A stretch of 64,000 nt of DNA from Parafrigoribacterium_A soli. GTDB taxonomy: Bacteria > Actinomycetota > Actinomycetes > Actinomycetales > Microbacteriaceae. Below are positions 1 to 11,715 of this stretch, piece by piece. The DNA lies in assembly GCF_040227235.1 (NCBI RefSeq), contig NZ_JBELNZ010000001.1, forward strand, positions 248,001 through 312,000, read 5' to 3'. The first letter of the stretch is position 1. Each line of letters opens with the position of its first letter. Under the pieces are notes generated by a model. The model was not told where the DNA came from. It did no database searches and saw only the letters and a program-made list of their open reading frames with translations. Both the position numbers and the translations under genes were made by a program.

Positions 1-1
1 C

Positions 2-904
2 CCCATCGACAGAATCGCGCTCGAGTCCTTCGATCAACTCGGTACCGGTGGCGTGGAGTCCCTGACGCACGAGGGCCCGTTCATCATCGGCTTCGAGCAC
101 GAGCGTGAGAGCCACGCGTTCATCCACGAGCTCGAGAACGTGGCGAGGCACGGGCAGACCGTGCCGCTGCACCGGCTCGACGATCCGCGCTCGCTCGCAC
201 CGCAGCTCTCCGACCGCGTCTCGACGGTGTTCGCCCTCGAGGGGCAGCGCTTCATCGAGCCCGGCCCCTACGTGGCTGCGCTCGGCCGCGCGGTGGTCGC
301 CCGGGGCGCTCGCATCGAGAGTGCGGCATCCGTCACCTCGGTCACCCCGCAGCCCGGTGGCGGGGTCGTCGTCGGCATCGATGGCGGCGAGACCGTGCAG
401 GCGGATGTCGCTGTGCTGGCTACGGGAGCCTGGTTGCCGAAGCTCGCACGCGCGTTCGGCGTGCGCACGCTCATCCAGGCCGGCCGCGGGTACTCGTTCA
501 GCGTTCCGACCGAGCAGCCGACGAAGCATCCGGTGTACTTTCCCGTGCAGCGCGTCGCCTGCACGCCCTACGAGGGTCGATTCCGCATCGCGGGAACGAT
601 GGAGTTTCGCAGGCCGGATGAGCCGTTCCAGCCGCGGCGCGTGGAGGCGATCCTCTCGGCGGTGCGCCCGCTGTTCACCGGCATGGACCTCGACGACCGG
701 CAGGACGAATGGGTCGGTTCACGCCCCGTCACGCCCGACGGTCTGCCCGTGATCGGCCGCACGAAGGCGCCGGGCGTGTACGTCGCCGGCGGCCACGGCA
801 TGTGGGGCATCGTGCTCGGTCCCGCGACCGGCAGGCTGCTCGCGCAGCAGATCGTGACTGGCGAAGTGCCCCCGGAGCTGCGCCCCTTCGACCCGCTGCG
901 CTGA
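2..904 (+). CDS. FAD-dependent oxidoreductase, D-amino-acid dehydrogenase (DadA)-like, 5' partial
   Basis: C-terminal 300 residues of a flavin-dependent amine/amino-acid oxidoreductase of the DAO superfamily; the frame is open to the left edge, so the N-terminal FAD-binding GxGxxG motif lies outside the window. Visible are the middle strand ending VAVLATGAWLPKLA and the C-terminal flavin-contact region RPVTPDGLPVIGRT followed by VYVAGGHGMWGIVLGPATG, which are typical of DadA/ThiO-like enzymes. The substrate cannot be decided; a D-amino acid, sarcosine or another secondary amine are all possible. An internal GTG at 53 could be mistaken for the start, but the preceding codons continue the same fold. 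It is convergent with the glycogen phosphorylase gene, and a short palindromic repeat lies between them. Confidence 0.8.
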   Translation, partial: PIDRIALESFDQLGTGGVESLTHEGPFIIGFEHERESHAFIHELENVARHGQTVPLHRLDDPRSLAPQLSDRVSTVFALEGQRFIEPGPYVAALGRAVVARGARIESAASVTSVTPQPGGGVVVGIDGGETVQADVAVLATGAWLPKLARAFGVRTLIQAGRGYSFSVPTEQPTKHPVYFPVQRVACTPYEGRFRIAGTMEFRRPDEPFQPRRVEAILSAVRPLFTGMDLDDRQDEWVGSRPVTPDGLPVIGRTKAPGVYVAGGHGMWGIVLGPATGRLLAQQIVTGEVPPELRPFDPLR

Positions 905-921
905 CGCGGCACGAGACACCG

Positions 922-944
922 CGCTTCGACAAGCTCAGCGAACG
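922..944. repeat. Short palindromic repeat copy (CTTCGACAAGCTC family)
   Basis: This copy has core CTTCGACAAGCTCAGCGAACG. It is one member of a family found at several places in this window, all carrying the core TTCGACAAGCTCAG or TTCGACAGGCTCA. It sits between two convergent genes. Confidence 0.7.
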
Positions 945-968
945 ATAGGGCTCAGCGGCCGAAGCGGC

Positions 969-3539
969 TCAGTGCGCGAGGACGATGAGTCCGAGTTCGG
1001 CGACCGAGGCGAGCAGCGGATGCTTCGGTACCACTCGCACGTTGTAGCCGAAGCTGCCCGCGCGCTCCAGGGTGACGGTTCCGGCGAACTGCATCGCACC
1101 AGTGTGCTCGGAGCTCGCTGAACCCTCCACCGGCGCGAGGTCGGTGTACTTCGGTGCGAGGAGTTCGTCTCCCGCTCCGGTGCGACCGTGCGCGACCTGC
1201 ACCAGCACGTCCTCCGGGCTGAGCCCATCGAGGTTCACGTGCGCGCGCACCTGCAGGGTCTCCCCCACCTCGGGAGCGGAATCCACCCCGCCAGACTCGA
1301 CGTACGGCACAGACACTGACGGCCACGCCCTGGTCACGCGCGCCTTCCAGGCGGCGAGATCACGCGCTCCGGCGTAGGAATCGGCGGTGACGGCTCGAGC
1401 GGAATGCGCCGCCGGGCGATAGAGCCGCTCGACGTACTCGCGCACCATCCGATCGGCCGAGAGTGCGGGTGAGAGCGTCGACAGGGTGTGCCTGATCGAC
1501 TCGACCCAGCGGGTGGGCACGCGATCCTCGTCGCGATCGTAGAAGCGTGGCGCGATCTGGTGCTCGATGAGGTCGTATAGCGCCTCGGCCTCGAGCTTGT
1601 CGCGCTCGGCCGAGTCACCGGCGGAATCGGCGCTGGGGATCGCCCAGCCGTTCTCCTCGTCGTAGAACTCTGCCCACCATCCGTCGAGAATCGACAGGTT
1701 GAGCGAACCGTTGAGAGCCGCCTTCATGCCCGAGGTGCCGCAGGCCTCGAGCGGTCGAAGCGGGTTGTTGAGCCAGATGTCGGTGCCCGGGTAGAGCTGC
1801 TGTGCCATTGCAATGTCGTAGTTCGGCAGGAACACCATGCGACCGCGGATGTCGGGCTCCTGCGAGAACTCGACGAGCTGCTGGATGAGGCGCTTGCCCT
1901 CGTCGTCCGCGGGGTGCGACTTGCCCGCGATCACGATCTGCACCGGGTGCTCCTCCGAGAGCAGGATCGAGCGCAGCCGGTCGCGGTCGTGCAGCATGAG
2001 CGTGAGCCGCTTGTAGGTGGGAACTCGTCTCGCAAAGCCGATGGTGAGCACGTCGGGGTCGAGCAGTTGCCCGTACCACGCGGGCGCCGCGACGCCCGGG
2101 TTCTGCTCGGCCCAGGCGGCCGTGACGCGTCGGCGGGCGTCGGCGACGAGCGCGGCCCGCATCCGGTTGCGCACGCCCCACAGGTCGAGGTCGCTGACCG
2201 CGGGCGAGGCCCAATCGGCCGTGGTCGGGTTGTCGGAGCCGAGGGTGGATGCCGCGAGCTGATACAGCTTCGGGTCGGTCCAGGTGGGCGCGTGCACACC
2301 GTTCGTCACCGAGGTGATCGGAACCTCGTCCTCCTCAAATCCCGGCCAGAGCGCGCCGAACATGTGCCGGGAGACCCTGCCGTGCAGCTGGGAGACGCCG
2401 TTGGCGCGCTGACCGAGCCGCAGTCCCATGACCGCCATGTTGAAGGTGTCTGCGGTGCCACCCTCATAATTCTCGGCGCCGAGCTCGAGCACCTGGTCAA
2501 CCGAGACGGCCGGCAGCAGTTCGGTGGCGAAGTAGCGCGCGATGAGGTCGGCGGGGAAGCGGTCGATGCCGGCCGGAACCGGCGTGTGCGTCGTGAACAC
2601 GGTGCCGGCCCGCACCACCTCGAGCGCCTCCCCGAAGCTCAGTCCCGCTCCGATCAGGTCGCTGATGCGTTCGAGACCGAGGAATCCGGCGTGGCCCTCG
2701 TTGGTATGGAAGACCTCGGGGAACTCGGCGTCGCTGAGCTCGACGAGCAGCTTGATCGCGCGCACGCCGCCGATGCCGAGCAGCAGTTCCTGTAGCAGTC
2801 GGTGCTCTCCCCCGCCGCCGTAGAGACGGTCGGTCACCGAGCGCAGCGACTCCTCGTTGTCGGGGATGTCGGTGTCCAGCAGGAGCAGCCGGATGCGGCC
2901 GACCGCGACCTGCCAGATCCTCGCGTAGAGCGTGCGGTCATCCGGCAGCGACATCGCGATCCTCGCGGCCGTGCCATCCGGATGCCGCAGCACCGTGAGC
3001 GGAAGGCCGTCCGGGTCGAGAACCGGATACGCCTCCTCCTGCCAGCCGTCGGGCGAGATGGACTGGGCGAAGTAGCCGGCGCGGTAGAACAGGCCGACCG
3101 CGATGATGGGCACGCCGAGGTCCGAGGCGCTCTTGAGGTGGTCGCCGGCGAGGATGCCGAGGCCGCCGGAGTATTGCGGAAGCGCGGCGGCGATGCCGAA
3201 CTCCGGTGAGAAGTAGCCGATCGAGCGCGGAGCGCCCTCGGGCAGCGACTGGTACCAGCGCGGCTCGGTGAGGTAGGAGTGCAGCTCCGCCAGCAGCCGA
3301 TTCGCCGTGTCGACGAAGTCCGCGTCGCCGGCGAGCTCCTCGAGTCGCGACGGTTCGACGGCGCCGAGGAGGCCGATCGGGTCGTGCCCGATCGCGTCCC
3401 AGGTCTCCGGAGATATCCGCTCGAACAGTTGCCTGGTCGGCACATGCCACGACCAGCGAAGGTTCGTGGCGAGTTCCTCGAGCGCGACGAGAGACTCTGG
3501 CAGGACGGTACGAACGGTAAATCTACGTATGGCCTTCAC
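969..3539 (-). CDS. glgP: Alpha-glucan (glycogen) phosphorylase
   Basis: 856-residue glycogen/maltodextrin phosphorylase (EC 2.4.1.1 type) releasing glucose 1-phosphate from alpha-1,4-glucan. It belongs to the shorter GT35 subfamily common in actinobacteria: an N-terminal domain (NLRWSWHVPTRQLF), then FSPEFGIAAALPQYSGGLGILAGDH across three adjoining stretches, the HTNEGHAGF region, FARRVPTYKR, and the PLP-site region PLEACGTSGMKAALNG. The GTG start at 3539 is chosen because a GGAGG ribosome site lies 5 bases upstream; the frame stays open further upstream but that would run into the divergent glgE. It is divergently transcribed from glgE-glgB, so degradation and synthesis of glycogen are controlled from one 87-base intergenic region. 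Confidence 0.95.
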   Translation of the reverse strand: MKAIRRFTVRTVLPESLVALEELATNLRWSWHVPTRQLFERISPETWDAIGHDPIGLLGAVEPSRLEELAGDADFVDTANRLLAELHSYLTEPRWYQSLPEGAPRSIGYFSPEFGIAAALPQYSGGLGILAGDHLKSASDLGVPIIAVGLFYRAGYFAQSISPDGWQEEAYPVLDPDGLPLTVLRHPDGTAARIAMSLPDDRTLYARIWQVAVGRIRLLLLDTDIPDNEESLRSVTDRLYGGGGEHRLLQELLLGIGGVRAIKLLVELSDAEFPEVFHTNEGHAGFLGLERISDLIGAGLSFGEALEVVRAGTVFTTHTPVPAGIDRFPADLIARYFATELLPAVSVDQVLELGAENYEGGTADTFNMAVMGLRLGQRANGVSQLHGRVSRHMFGALWPGFEEDEVPITSVTNGVHAPTWTDPKLYQLAASTLGSDNPTTADWASPAVSDLDLWGVRNRMRAALVADARRRVTAAWAEQNPGVAAPAWYGQLLDPDVLTIGFARRVPTYKRLTLMLHDRDRLRSILLSEEHPVQIVIAGKSHPADDEGKRLIQQLVEFSQEPDIRGRMVFLPNYDIAMAQQLYPGTDIWLNNPLRPLEACGTSGMKAALNGSLNLSILDGWWAEFYDEENGWAIPSADSAGDSAERDKLEAEALYDLIEHQIAPRFYDRDEDRVPTRWVESIRHTLSTLSPALSADRMVREYVERLYRPAAHSARAVTADSYAGARDLAAWKARVTRAWPSVSVPYVESGGVDSAPEVGETLQVRAHVNLDGLSPEDVLVQVAHGRTGAGDELLAPKYTDLAPVEGSASSEHTGAMQFAGTVTLERAGSFGYNVRVVPKHPLLASVAELGLIVLAH

Positions 3540-3626
3540 GATCCTCCAGCCTAGGCGAGCATTCCGTCCGCAGTCGATCCGAGCGGAATCCATGAACCTT
3601 GGAGGTGCACGCGCTACGGTCGGTAA

Positions 3627-5623
<1,997 letters not shown>

Positions 5624-5627
<4 letters not shown>

Positions 5628-7894
5628 TGACCAAAGCGAAGAAATCGAACAAGGCCAAGTCCAGCGAGCCGAAGGCCACGAAGTCCAAGGCGGCACAGCC
5701 GGACACGTCGAAGGCGGTCACGCCGGGGGCCGGTCCGGTGCTGCCGGAGTTGCACCCGGGCCTCGTGACCGCGATCGCGAGCGGCAGCCACCCACAGCCG
5801 CACGCGACGCTCGGGCAGCATCCCGTCGACGGCGGTTTCGTCATCCGAGCCCTGCGGCCCCTCGCGGCAACGGTCACCGCGTTACGGGCGGATGGCACAC
5901 GCGTCTCCCTCGAGCACGTCGCCGAGGGCCTGTGGCAGGGCTTGGTTCCCGCGCCCGGCCAGGCATACACGCTCGAGACGAGCTACGAGAACGGTCCGAG
6001 CTGGATCACGGATGACCCCTACCGCTTCGTGCCGTCGGTCGGCGAACTCGACCTGTACCTCTGGGGTCAGGGGCGCCACGAACAACTCTGGCAGGTGTTC
6101 GGCAGCCACTATCGCCCGCACGAAGACGTGGCTGGCACGAGCTTCAGCGTCTGGGCGCCGCACGCCACGGCGGCGCGCGTGATCGGCGACTTCAACGACT
6201 GGAACGGCGTCGGCCATGCCATGCGCAGGCTCGACGACAACGGAGTCTGGGAGCTGTTCATCCCCGGGCTGCAGCCGGGCAGCGCCTACAAGTTCGAGCT
6301 GCGCACGCAGAGTGGCGAATGGGTGCGGCGCGCCGACCCCATGGCTCGCTTCACCGAAGTGCCGCCAGCCACGGCCTCGATCGTCGGCACGACGCAGTAC
6401 GAGTGGGGCGACGCCGAGTGGCTGACCAAGCGTGCTGCGACCGACCCGCACAACGCTCCGATGAGCGTGTACGAGATGCACCTCGGCTCCTGGCGTCCTG
6501 GCCTCGGCTACCGTGAGGTCGCGGACCAGCTCATCGAATACCTGCGGGAGACCGGCTTCACCCACGTCGAATTCATGCCGCTCGCGGAGCACCCCTTCGG
6601 CGGGTCCTGGGGCTACCAGGTCACCGGCTACTACGCGCCCACCAGCCGCTTCGGGCATCCGGATGACCTGCGCTACCTCATCGACCGCCTGCACCAGGCC
6701 GGCATCGCCGTGATCATGGACTGGGTGCCGGCTCACTTTCCCAAGGACGAATGGGCACTCGCAAACTTCGATGGGCAGCCGCTCTATGAGCACAGCGATC
6801 CGCGCCGCGGCGAGCAGCGCGACTGGGGCACCCTCGTCTTCAACTTCGGTGACTCGCAGGTGCGCAACTTCCTGGTCGCGAACGCACTCTACTGGCTCGA
6901 GGAGTTCCACATCGACGGCCTTCGTGTCGACGCCGTCGCCTCCATGCTCTACCTCGACTATTCGCGGGAGGCGGGCGACTGGGAGCCGAACAAGTTCGGC
7001 GGCCGGGAGAATCTCGAGGCGATCAGCTTCCTGCAGGAGGCGAACGCGACCGCGTACAAACGCAATCCTGGCATCGTGATGATCGCCGAGGAATCGACCT
7101 CGTGGCCTGGCGTGACCAAGCCGACCTCGGCATCCGGACTCGGCTTCGGTCTCAAGTGGAACATGGGCTGGATGCACGACACCCTGCAGTACATGCACGA
7201 AGACCCGATGTATCGCTCGTATCACCACAACGACATCACCTTCAGCTTCCTCTACGCGTTCAGCGAGAACTTCCTGCTGCCGATCAGCCACGACGAGGTC
7301 GTGCACGGCAAAGGCTCGCTTCTCGGCAAGATGCCTGGCGACCAGTGGCAGAAACTCGCCAATGTGCGCGCCTACCTCGCGTTCATGTGGGCTCACCCTG
7401 GCAAGCAACTGCTCTTCATGGGCAGCGAGTTCGGGCAGCCGAGCGAGTGGAGCGAAGAGCGCGGCCTCGACTGGTGGATCCTCGACCAGCCGGTGCACCA
7501 GGGACTCCTGCGCCTCGTGAGCCAGCTCAACCGGGTCTACCGTGACAACGGCGCGCTCTGGCAGCAGGACAACTCCGAGGCGGGCTTCGAATGGCTGGAA
7601 GCCGGCGACGCCGAGCACAACGCGATCGCGTTCCTGCGCTGGTCGAGCGACGGCCAGCCGATCGCGGTGATCCTGAACTTCTCGGGAACGCCCGTCGGGC
7701 CGTACCGCGTCGGTCTCCCGTTCGCCGGGGTCTGGGACGAACTGGTCAATACGGATGCCGTCGACTTCGGCGGTTCGGGCGTCGGCAACTACGGCAGCGT
7801 GACGGCGAGCGACATTCCGTGGGCCGGGCGCCCCGCATCCGCGGAGATCACCCTGCCGCCCCTCGCGGGACTGTGGCTCAAGCTGCGCCGCTAG
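5624..7894 (+). CDS. glgB: 1,4-alpha-glucan branching enzyme
   Basis: 756 residues. It introduces alpha-1,6 branches into glycogen (EC 2.4.1.18). An N-terminal tail of about 37 residues is rich in Lys, Ser and Ala and looks disordered. It is followed by an N1-type module, a CBM48 module (SVWAPHATAARVIGDFNDWN) and the GH13 barrel with HPFGGSWGYQVTGYYAPTSR, DGLRVDAVASMLYLDYSR (nucleophile Asp436) and MIAEESTSWPGVT (acid Glu489). The 53-residue spacing of the catalytic pair equals that in the E. coli enzyme. ATG is preceded by GAAGGG and overlaps the glgE stop. It ends three bases before a convergent gene, leaving no room for an independent terminator. Confidence 0.96.
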
Positions 7895-7897
7895 GCC

Positions 7898-8500
7898 TCA
7901 ACTGAACTGCACGTTCGTGAAGGCGGTGCTCGCCGCATCCAGAACCTTGGCAATCGAGATCGACACCGACAGCACGAACACGGCGATCATGATCCAGATG
8001 GGAAGCAGTCCCCTGCCGGAGCGACGCTTGACGACGACCGAGCGGCCGATGATGTACACGGTGCTGCCGAGAAATGCCCAGGCCCAGTGGAACGGGCGCA
8101 CGAAACCGTCGCGACCGAGCCGCTTGGCATCGAAGTAGGCCAGGAGCACCGTCACGAGGTAGATGAGCCAACCGCTGAGCACCAGGGTGAGGTATGCCGG
8201 TGAGAACATCATTGCGGCGCTCGAGGACGAACTCTGCACCATGTGGGATAAGTAGTCGCTCAAATCGAACGTGACGAGACCCGCGATCGACAGGAGCGGT
8301 AGCAGCACGATCAACCAGATGAACGCGTTGTACACGGGCGTGCCGGCGCTGACGACCGGAGTGGCCTGCGCACCGTAGACCTCAAGCGCCGGGTCGTGCA
8401 GGTTTTCGGTCCACTGCGTGCCGTCCCACCAGCGCTTCTGCCCCGACCCGGCCGGGTCGTCGTACCAGCCTGCTGCTGCGCCTGCTCCTGTGCCGCTCAC
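7898..8500 (-). CDS. DUF2510 domain membrane protein
   Basis: 200-residue membrane protein of unknown function. Residues 10-40 form a DUF2510 module (GWYDDPAGSGQKRWWDGTQWTE), a short Trp-rich actinobacterial domain often found at the N-terminus of membrane proteins. About four hydrophobic segments follow: FIWLIVLLPLLSIAGLVTF, a segment around LTLVLSGWLIYLVTVLLAYF, WAWAFLGSTVYIIG, and IWIMIAVFVLSVSISIA. There is no catalytic motif. It is the last of three minus-strand genes, 44 bases after the chaperone gene, so it may be co-transcribed with it. Confidence 0.75.
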   Translation of the reverse strand: MSGTGAGAAAGWYDDPAGSGQKRWWDGTQWTENLHDPALEVYGAQATPVVSAGTPVYNAFIWLIVLLPLLSIAGLVTFDLSDYLSHMVQSSSSSAAMMFSPAYLTLVLSGWLIYLVTVLLAYFDAKRLGRDGFVRPFHWAWAFLGSTVYIIGRSVVVKRRSGRGLLPIWIMIAVFVLSVSISIAKVLDAASTAFTNVQFS

Positions 8501-8544
8501 GTGTCTCCCTTGATCGGTGCCGCGTTCAGCCTAGTTGCGCCCGC

Positions 8545-9489
8545 TCAGTACAGCAGCCCGGTGAGGCGCCGACGCGCGGCAACGACCCGCGGGTCGTCGG
8601 CTCCGGTGATCTCGAAGTAGTCGAGCAGGCGCGTGCGCACCGCATCCTTGCCCTGCTGATCGAGCGTGGGGAAAAGCGCGAGCAGGCGATCGAAGGCGTC
8701 GTCGAGATGCCCGCCGCTCACGTCGAGATCGGCGACGGCGAGCTGCGCCTGCACGTCGGATGGTGCTGCCGCAGCCGCCTCCCGAACGTCGCCCGCCACC
8801 AGGTTCTGCAGTCGCGCGAGCAGCGAGACCTGCGCGAGGCCCGCCACGGCGAGCTGGTCCCGGGGGTCCTGCGCAATGGCTGTCTTGTACTCCGCGATCG
8901 CCGCGTCGAAGTCACCCCTCGCCATGGCGTCGTACGCCTCCTGGTGGTGCGGTGGCAGCGGCTCCTCCACTGGCTCCGCCTCGGCATCTGCCGCGGCATC
9001 CGGTGCCTTGGCCCTGCCCGTCACGCCGTTCTGTACAGCAAGGGTGGAGAGCTGCTGCAATACGGCAAGCACCTCTGACTCGGCAACGTCTCCCTCGTAG
9101 AGGGCGATCGGCCTGCCGCCGATGACCGCGGCGACCGTAGGCACTGCCGCGACCTTGAACGCCTGCTGCAGTTGCGGGTTCGCCTGCACCTCGACCGTGG
9201 CAAGCACGAAGCTGCCGCCCTGCTGCTTCACCACCCTGCCAAGTGTCGCCGACGGCTCGCCCATATAGAACTCGACGATCACCGGCACGGAACTCGACAG
9301 TTCCAGGATGCCGGTGAAGTTCGCATCGGTGCCGTCGAGCACCAGCGAAGGGACATCCACCTCGGCCGCGCCGGCGCCCGCCTGACCGGTGCCACCCGGA
9401 GCTCCGGCCGGAGCACTCGCCTGGCGCACGAGGGACGAGAGGTCGACTGCGCCGCGAAGGTTGGCAGAACTGGGTGGAACACTGGTCAC
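8545..9489 (-). CDS. Tetratricopeptide/thioredoxin-like protein of the CnoX (YbbN) type
   Basis: 314 residues: a flexible Ala/Gly-rich N-terminus, a thioredoxin-like fold (about 50-155, with VPVIVEFYMGEPS, LATVEVQANPQLQQAF and the cis-Pro region VAAVPTVAAVI), an acidic linker, then TPR-type helices (about 178-300). This is the layout of YbbN/CnoX, a holdase chaperone. The CxxC redox motif is absent (MGEPSAT occupies its place), so no thiol oxidoreductase activity is expected. The GTG start has GGAGA upstream and overlaps the stop of the preceding gene (GTGA), so the two are probably translated together. Confidence 0.8.
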   Translation of the reverse strand: MTSVPPSSANLRGAVDLSSLVRQASAPAGAPGGTGQAGAGAAEVDVPSLVLDGTDANFTGILELSSSVPVIVEFYMGEPSATLGRVVKQQGGSFVLATVEVQANPQLQQAFKVAAVPTVAAVIGGRPIALYEGDVAESEVLAVLQQLSTLAVQNGVTGRAKAPDAAADAEAEPVEEPLPPHHQEAYDAMARGDFDAAIAEYKTAIAQDPRDQLAVAGLAQVSLLARLQNLVAGDVREAAAAAPSDVQAQLAVADLDVSGGHLDDAFDRLLALFPTLDQQGKDAVRTRLLDYFEITGADDPRVVAARRRLTGLLY

Positions 9490-11414
9490 GGTTTCTCCTT
9501 CGCTGAGATGATGCCTTCCACGGCACCGAGCAGCACGATCTTCTGGTTGCTGCCGGCCTTGGGTACATAGAAGAGCAACTGATCGCCGTAGTACGTGACG
9601 AGACCCTTGAGCGTCGACGTGATGCCCGTGAGCGTCTTGACGAGACTGCCGGAGTTCAACGACGCACCCGCCTCGGTGGGGATGGCGGTTTCTATCTGGG
9701 TGAGATTCGTCGCCACGATGGCGCCGGAATTGTTGGTGCCGAACGCGATGGTTTCACCCGCGCCGGCCTCGTTCGAGAAGTCGATGCCGACCTTGGCCGG
9801 CATTCCTGCCTTCCTGGCCTTCTTCGCCTCCACTCCCTGAGTCTTTTCGAAGTGGTCGTTGCTCGTGTCGAAGTACTTGGCGAACTCGCTGTCGGGACCC
9901 TTGAGCAGGAGGTCACCATAGGCCGTGCCGATCTTGCCCGGGGGGAGCAGTTCGAGCTTGTTGTCGGGCAGCAGGCGCGGCGCACCGACCTCCTTCGCAG
10001 CCAGGTGCGGCAGCACGATCTTCGGCTCGAGGCCGATCGCGTAGCTGATCTTGTAGTTATCGCGCGGGGCGGCCTGCTGCAGCATCAGCGCCATCGGTGA
10101 GACCGTCTTGTCTTTCGGGTTCACCAGGACCGTGAACACGGTGCGCGGCCACCCGTCACTCTGCTGCGGGAGGGCGATCTCGACCTCGCTCTGCGGGATC
10201 GCCGCTGGGGCCGCAATGGTGCTGTCCTTCTTGCGCAGCTCATAGTTCGTCTTGCGAAGCTCGAGCGCCGGCCCGGCGAACCGCGTCTCAAGCAGAGCGG
10301 TATCCAGGGTCTCGTCCGCCTTGGCCGCGGTCGTTGAAGCCTTGGCGACGATCTGCTTGAGCTGGGGGAAGGTGACAGCCGGTTGCTGCTGGTTGCTCGT
10401 CACGTCGGGCTTCGCCGTCGCTGTAGGGACCGGCTTATTCCCGCTGCCGCCCAGGAAGGCGGGCCAAGCATCCGGCGAACAACCGCTGAGCGCGAGCGAC
10501 GAGATCACGAGCACCGGCACGACCGCGATCATGCGGCGATGGGTGGATCGACGCCTTCCGTTGCCGCTCACGGGCGGCACGGTGCGACGCGGCTTGTAGC
10601 GCCTCTGCCTCGGAACCTTGGGCATCTTCGGGCTCTTGCGGCGAGGCCCGCGGGCCTTACGCAGGTGGTACAACGCCCAGAGATATAGGCCGAGCCCGAT
10701 CAGCAGGAGCAGCACGCCCGCGATGACGAGCGGGCCGGACCACGGCGTGCGGTTGTCGAGCGGCCAGCGGACGGCGACCTTGCTCGGCGCGGCATGGCTG
10801 CCATCGGAGGCGATGATCACCGAAATGCCCTTCGGCACGTTCATGGTGTACTCGAGGACGGAGTCGCTGCTGCGCTCGTCGAGCCACAGGTCGGAGCCGT
10901 GCGGGTCGGGAACCCGCAACTGTGCGTTGGCGGTCGTCTTGCTCGAGTCGCTCTTGCCTGAATCGACACTGCCCGAATCGGCAGTGCCCGCGTCGGCGCT
11001 GCCCGGTGCTGGCGTGCTTTCCTGTGGCGAGCTCGTGGCAGGTGCACCCGCGTCCGATGTGTTCGAGTCTGGCGTGCTGGCGTCGGGCTTGCCCGTCACC
11101 GTGGTGCTGGTGAGTACCTGTTTGTCGGAGTTGAATCCGATCCTGTTGTAGCTTGCATTGCCCACCCAGGCGTGCACATCCTGCGTGCGGCCGTAGGCGG
11201 CGAAGATCTTGGACGCACCGGAGATCTCGACGGTCTGATGACCGGGCTTCGCGTTCAGAATCGTGCCATCGATGACCGTGACCGGTGCCTTCGAATCGAT
11301 CGACACGCTCGCGGTGACGTGATCGGGTCCGGCGAAGATGGTGCGCTGCGCAACGCCGTATCCGATGAGGACAAAGGCGAGAACGAAACTCACGATGGCA
11401 AAGACGAATCGCAA
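9486..11414 (-). CDS. Large membrane protein with two extracytoplasmic domains, function unknown
   Basis: 642 residues, family not recognised. Hydrophobic segment 1 (residues 3-22) is followed by an outside domain ending in a Ser/Asp/Ala-rich stretch (about 105-165) and a short beta-rich part. Segment 2 (228-250) is followed by a very basic cytoplasmic stretch (251-294). Segment 3 then reads MIAVVPVLVISSLALSGC and looks like a lipoprotein signal with a lipobox ending at Cys312. The remaining 330 residues form a second outside domain. The start is TTG, supported by AGGAG seven bases upstream; an overlapping ATG is out of frame. It is coupled (GTGA) to the CnoX-like gene. A role in the cell envelope is inferred from topology only. 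Confidence 0.7.
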   Translation of the reverse strand: MRFVFAIVSFVLAFVLIGYGVAQRTIFAGPDHVTASVSIDSKAPVTVIDGTILNAKPGHQTVEISGASKIFAAYGRTQDVHAWVGNASYNRIGFNSDKQVLTSTTVTGKPDASTPDSNTSDAGAPATSSPQESTPAPGSADAGTADSGSVDSGKSDSSKTTANAQLRVPDPHGSDLWLDERSSDSVLEYTMNVPKGISVIIASDGSHAAPSKVAVRWPLDNRTPWSGPLVIAGVLLLLIGLGLYLWALYHLRKARGPRRKSPKMPKVPRQRRYKPRRTVPPVSGNGRRRSTHRRMIAVVPVLVISSLALSGCSPDAWPAFLGGSGNKPVPTATAKPDVTSNQQQPAVTFPQLKQIVAKASTTAAKADETLDTALLETRFAGPALELRKTNYELRKKDSTIAAPAAIPQSEVEIALPQQSDGWPRTVFTVLVNPKDKTVSPMALMLQQAAPRDNYKISYAIGLEPKIVLPHLAAKEVGAPRLLPDNKLELLPPGKIGTAYGDLLLKGPDSEFAKYFDTSNDHFEKTQGVEAKKARKAGMPAKVGIDFSNEAGAGETIAFGTNNSGAIVATNLTQIETAIPTEAGASLNSGSLVKTLTGITSTLKGLVTYYGDQLLFYVPKAGSNQKIVLLGAVEGIISAKEKP

Positions 11415-11715
11415 GTCATAACTCCTCTCGTGTTGCCCGGCCGAGCGACGACCCGGCGTTCCCGGTTACGGCTGAGCCGACCACTCGCACTAGGGAACGA
11501 GGCCAGGATGTGGCGGAGCCGCCACCGGTAGCAACAGACAAAGACATTCCAGAATAGCGCAAAGACCCTGTGAGCTTCCCTGTGCGGCGGCTCCGCTGGC
11601 CTTGCCACCGCCGGTCGCGCGGTCTGCGGCCGCAGTGCAAGGGTCATAGCCACGCTAAACTCGGATGGTTCGGCACTTTCACCACTGTCCCAACACACTC
11701 ACTCAGGGAGAAACC
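11415..11715. other. Divergent intergenic region
   Basis: About 300 bases between a minus-strand membrane protein gene and a plus-strand coiled-coil gene. It must hold both promoters. A TAAACT hexamer at 11656-11661 is a possible -10 element for the plus-strand gene; no convincing -35 was found. A short GC-rich inverted repeat (GTGGCGG...CCGCCAC) lies near 11514-11529. No coding frame in it looks real. Confidence 0.4.
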
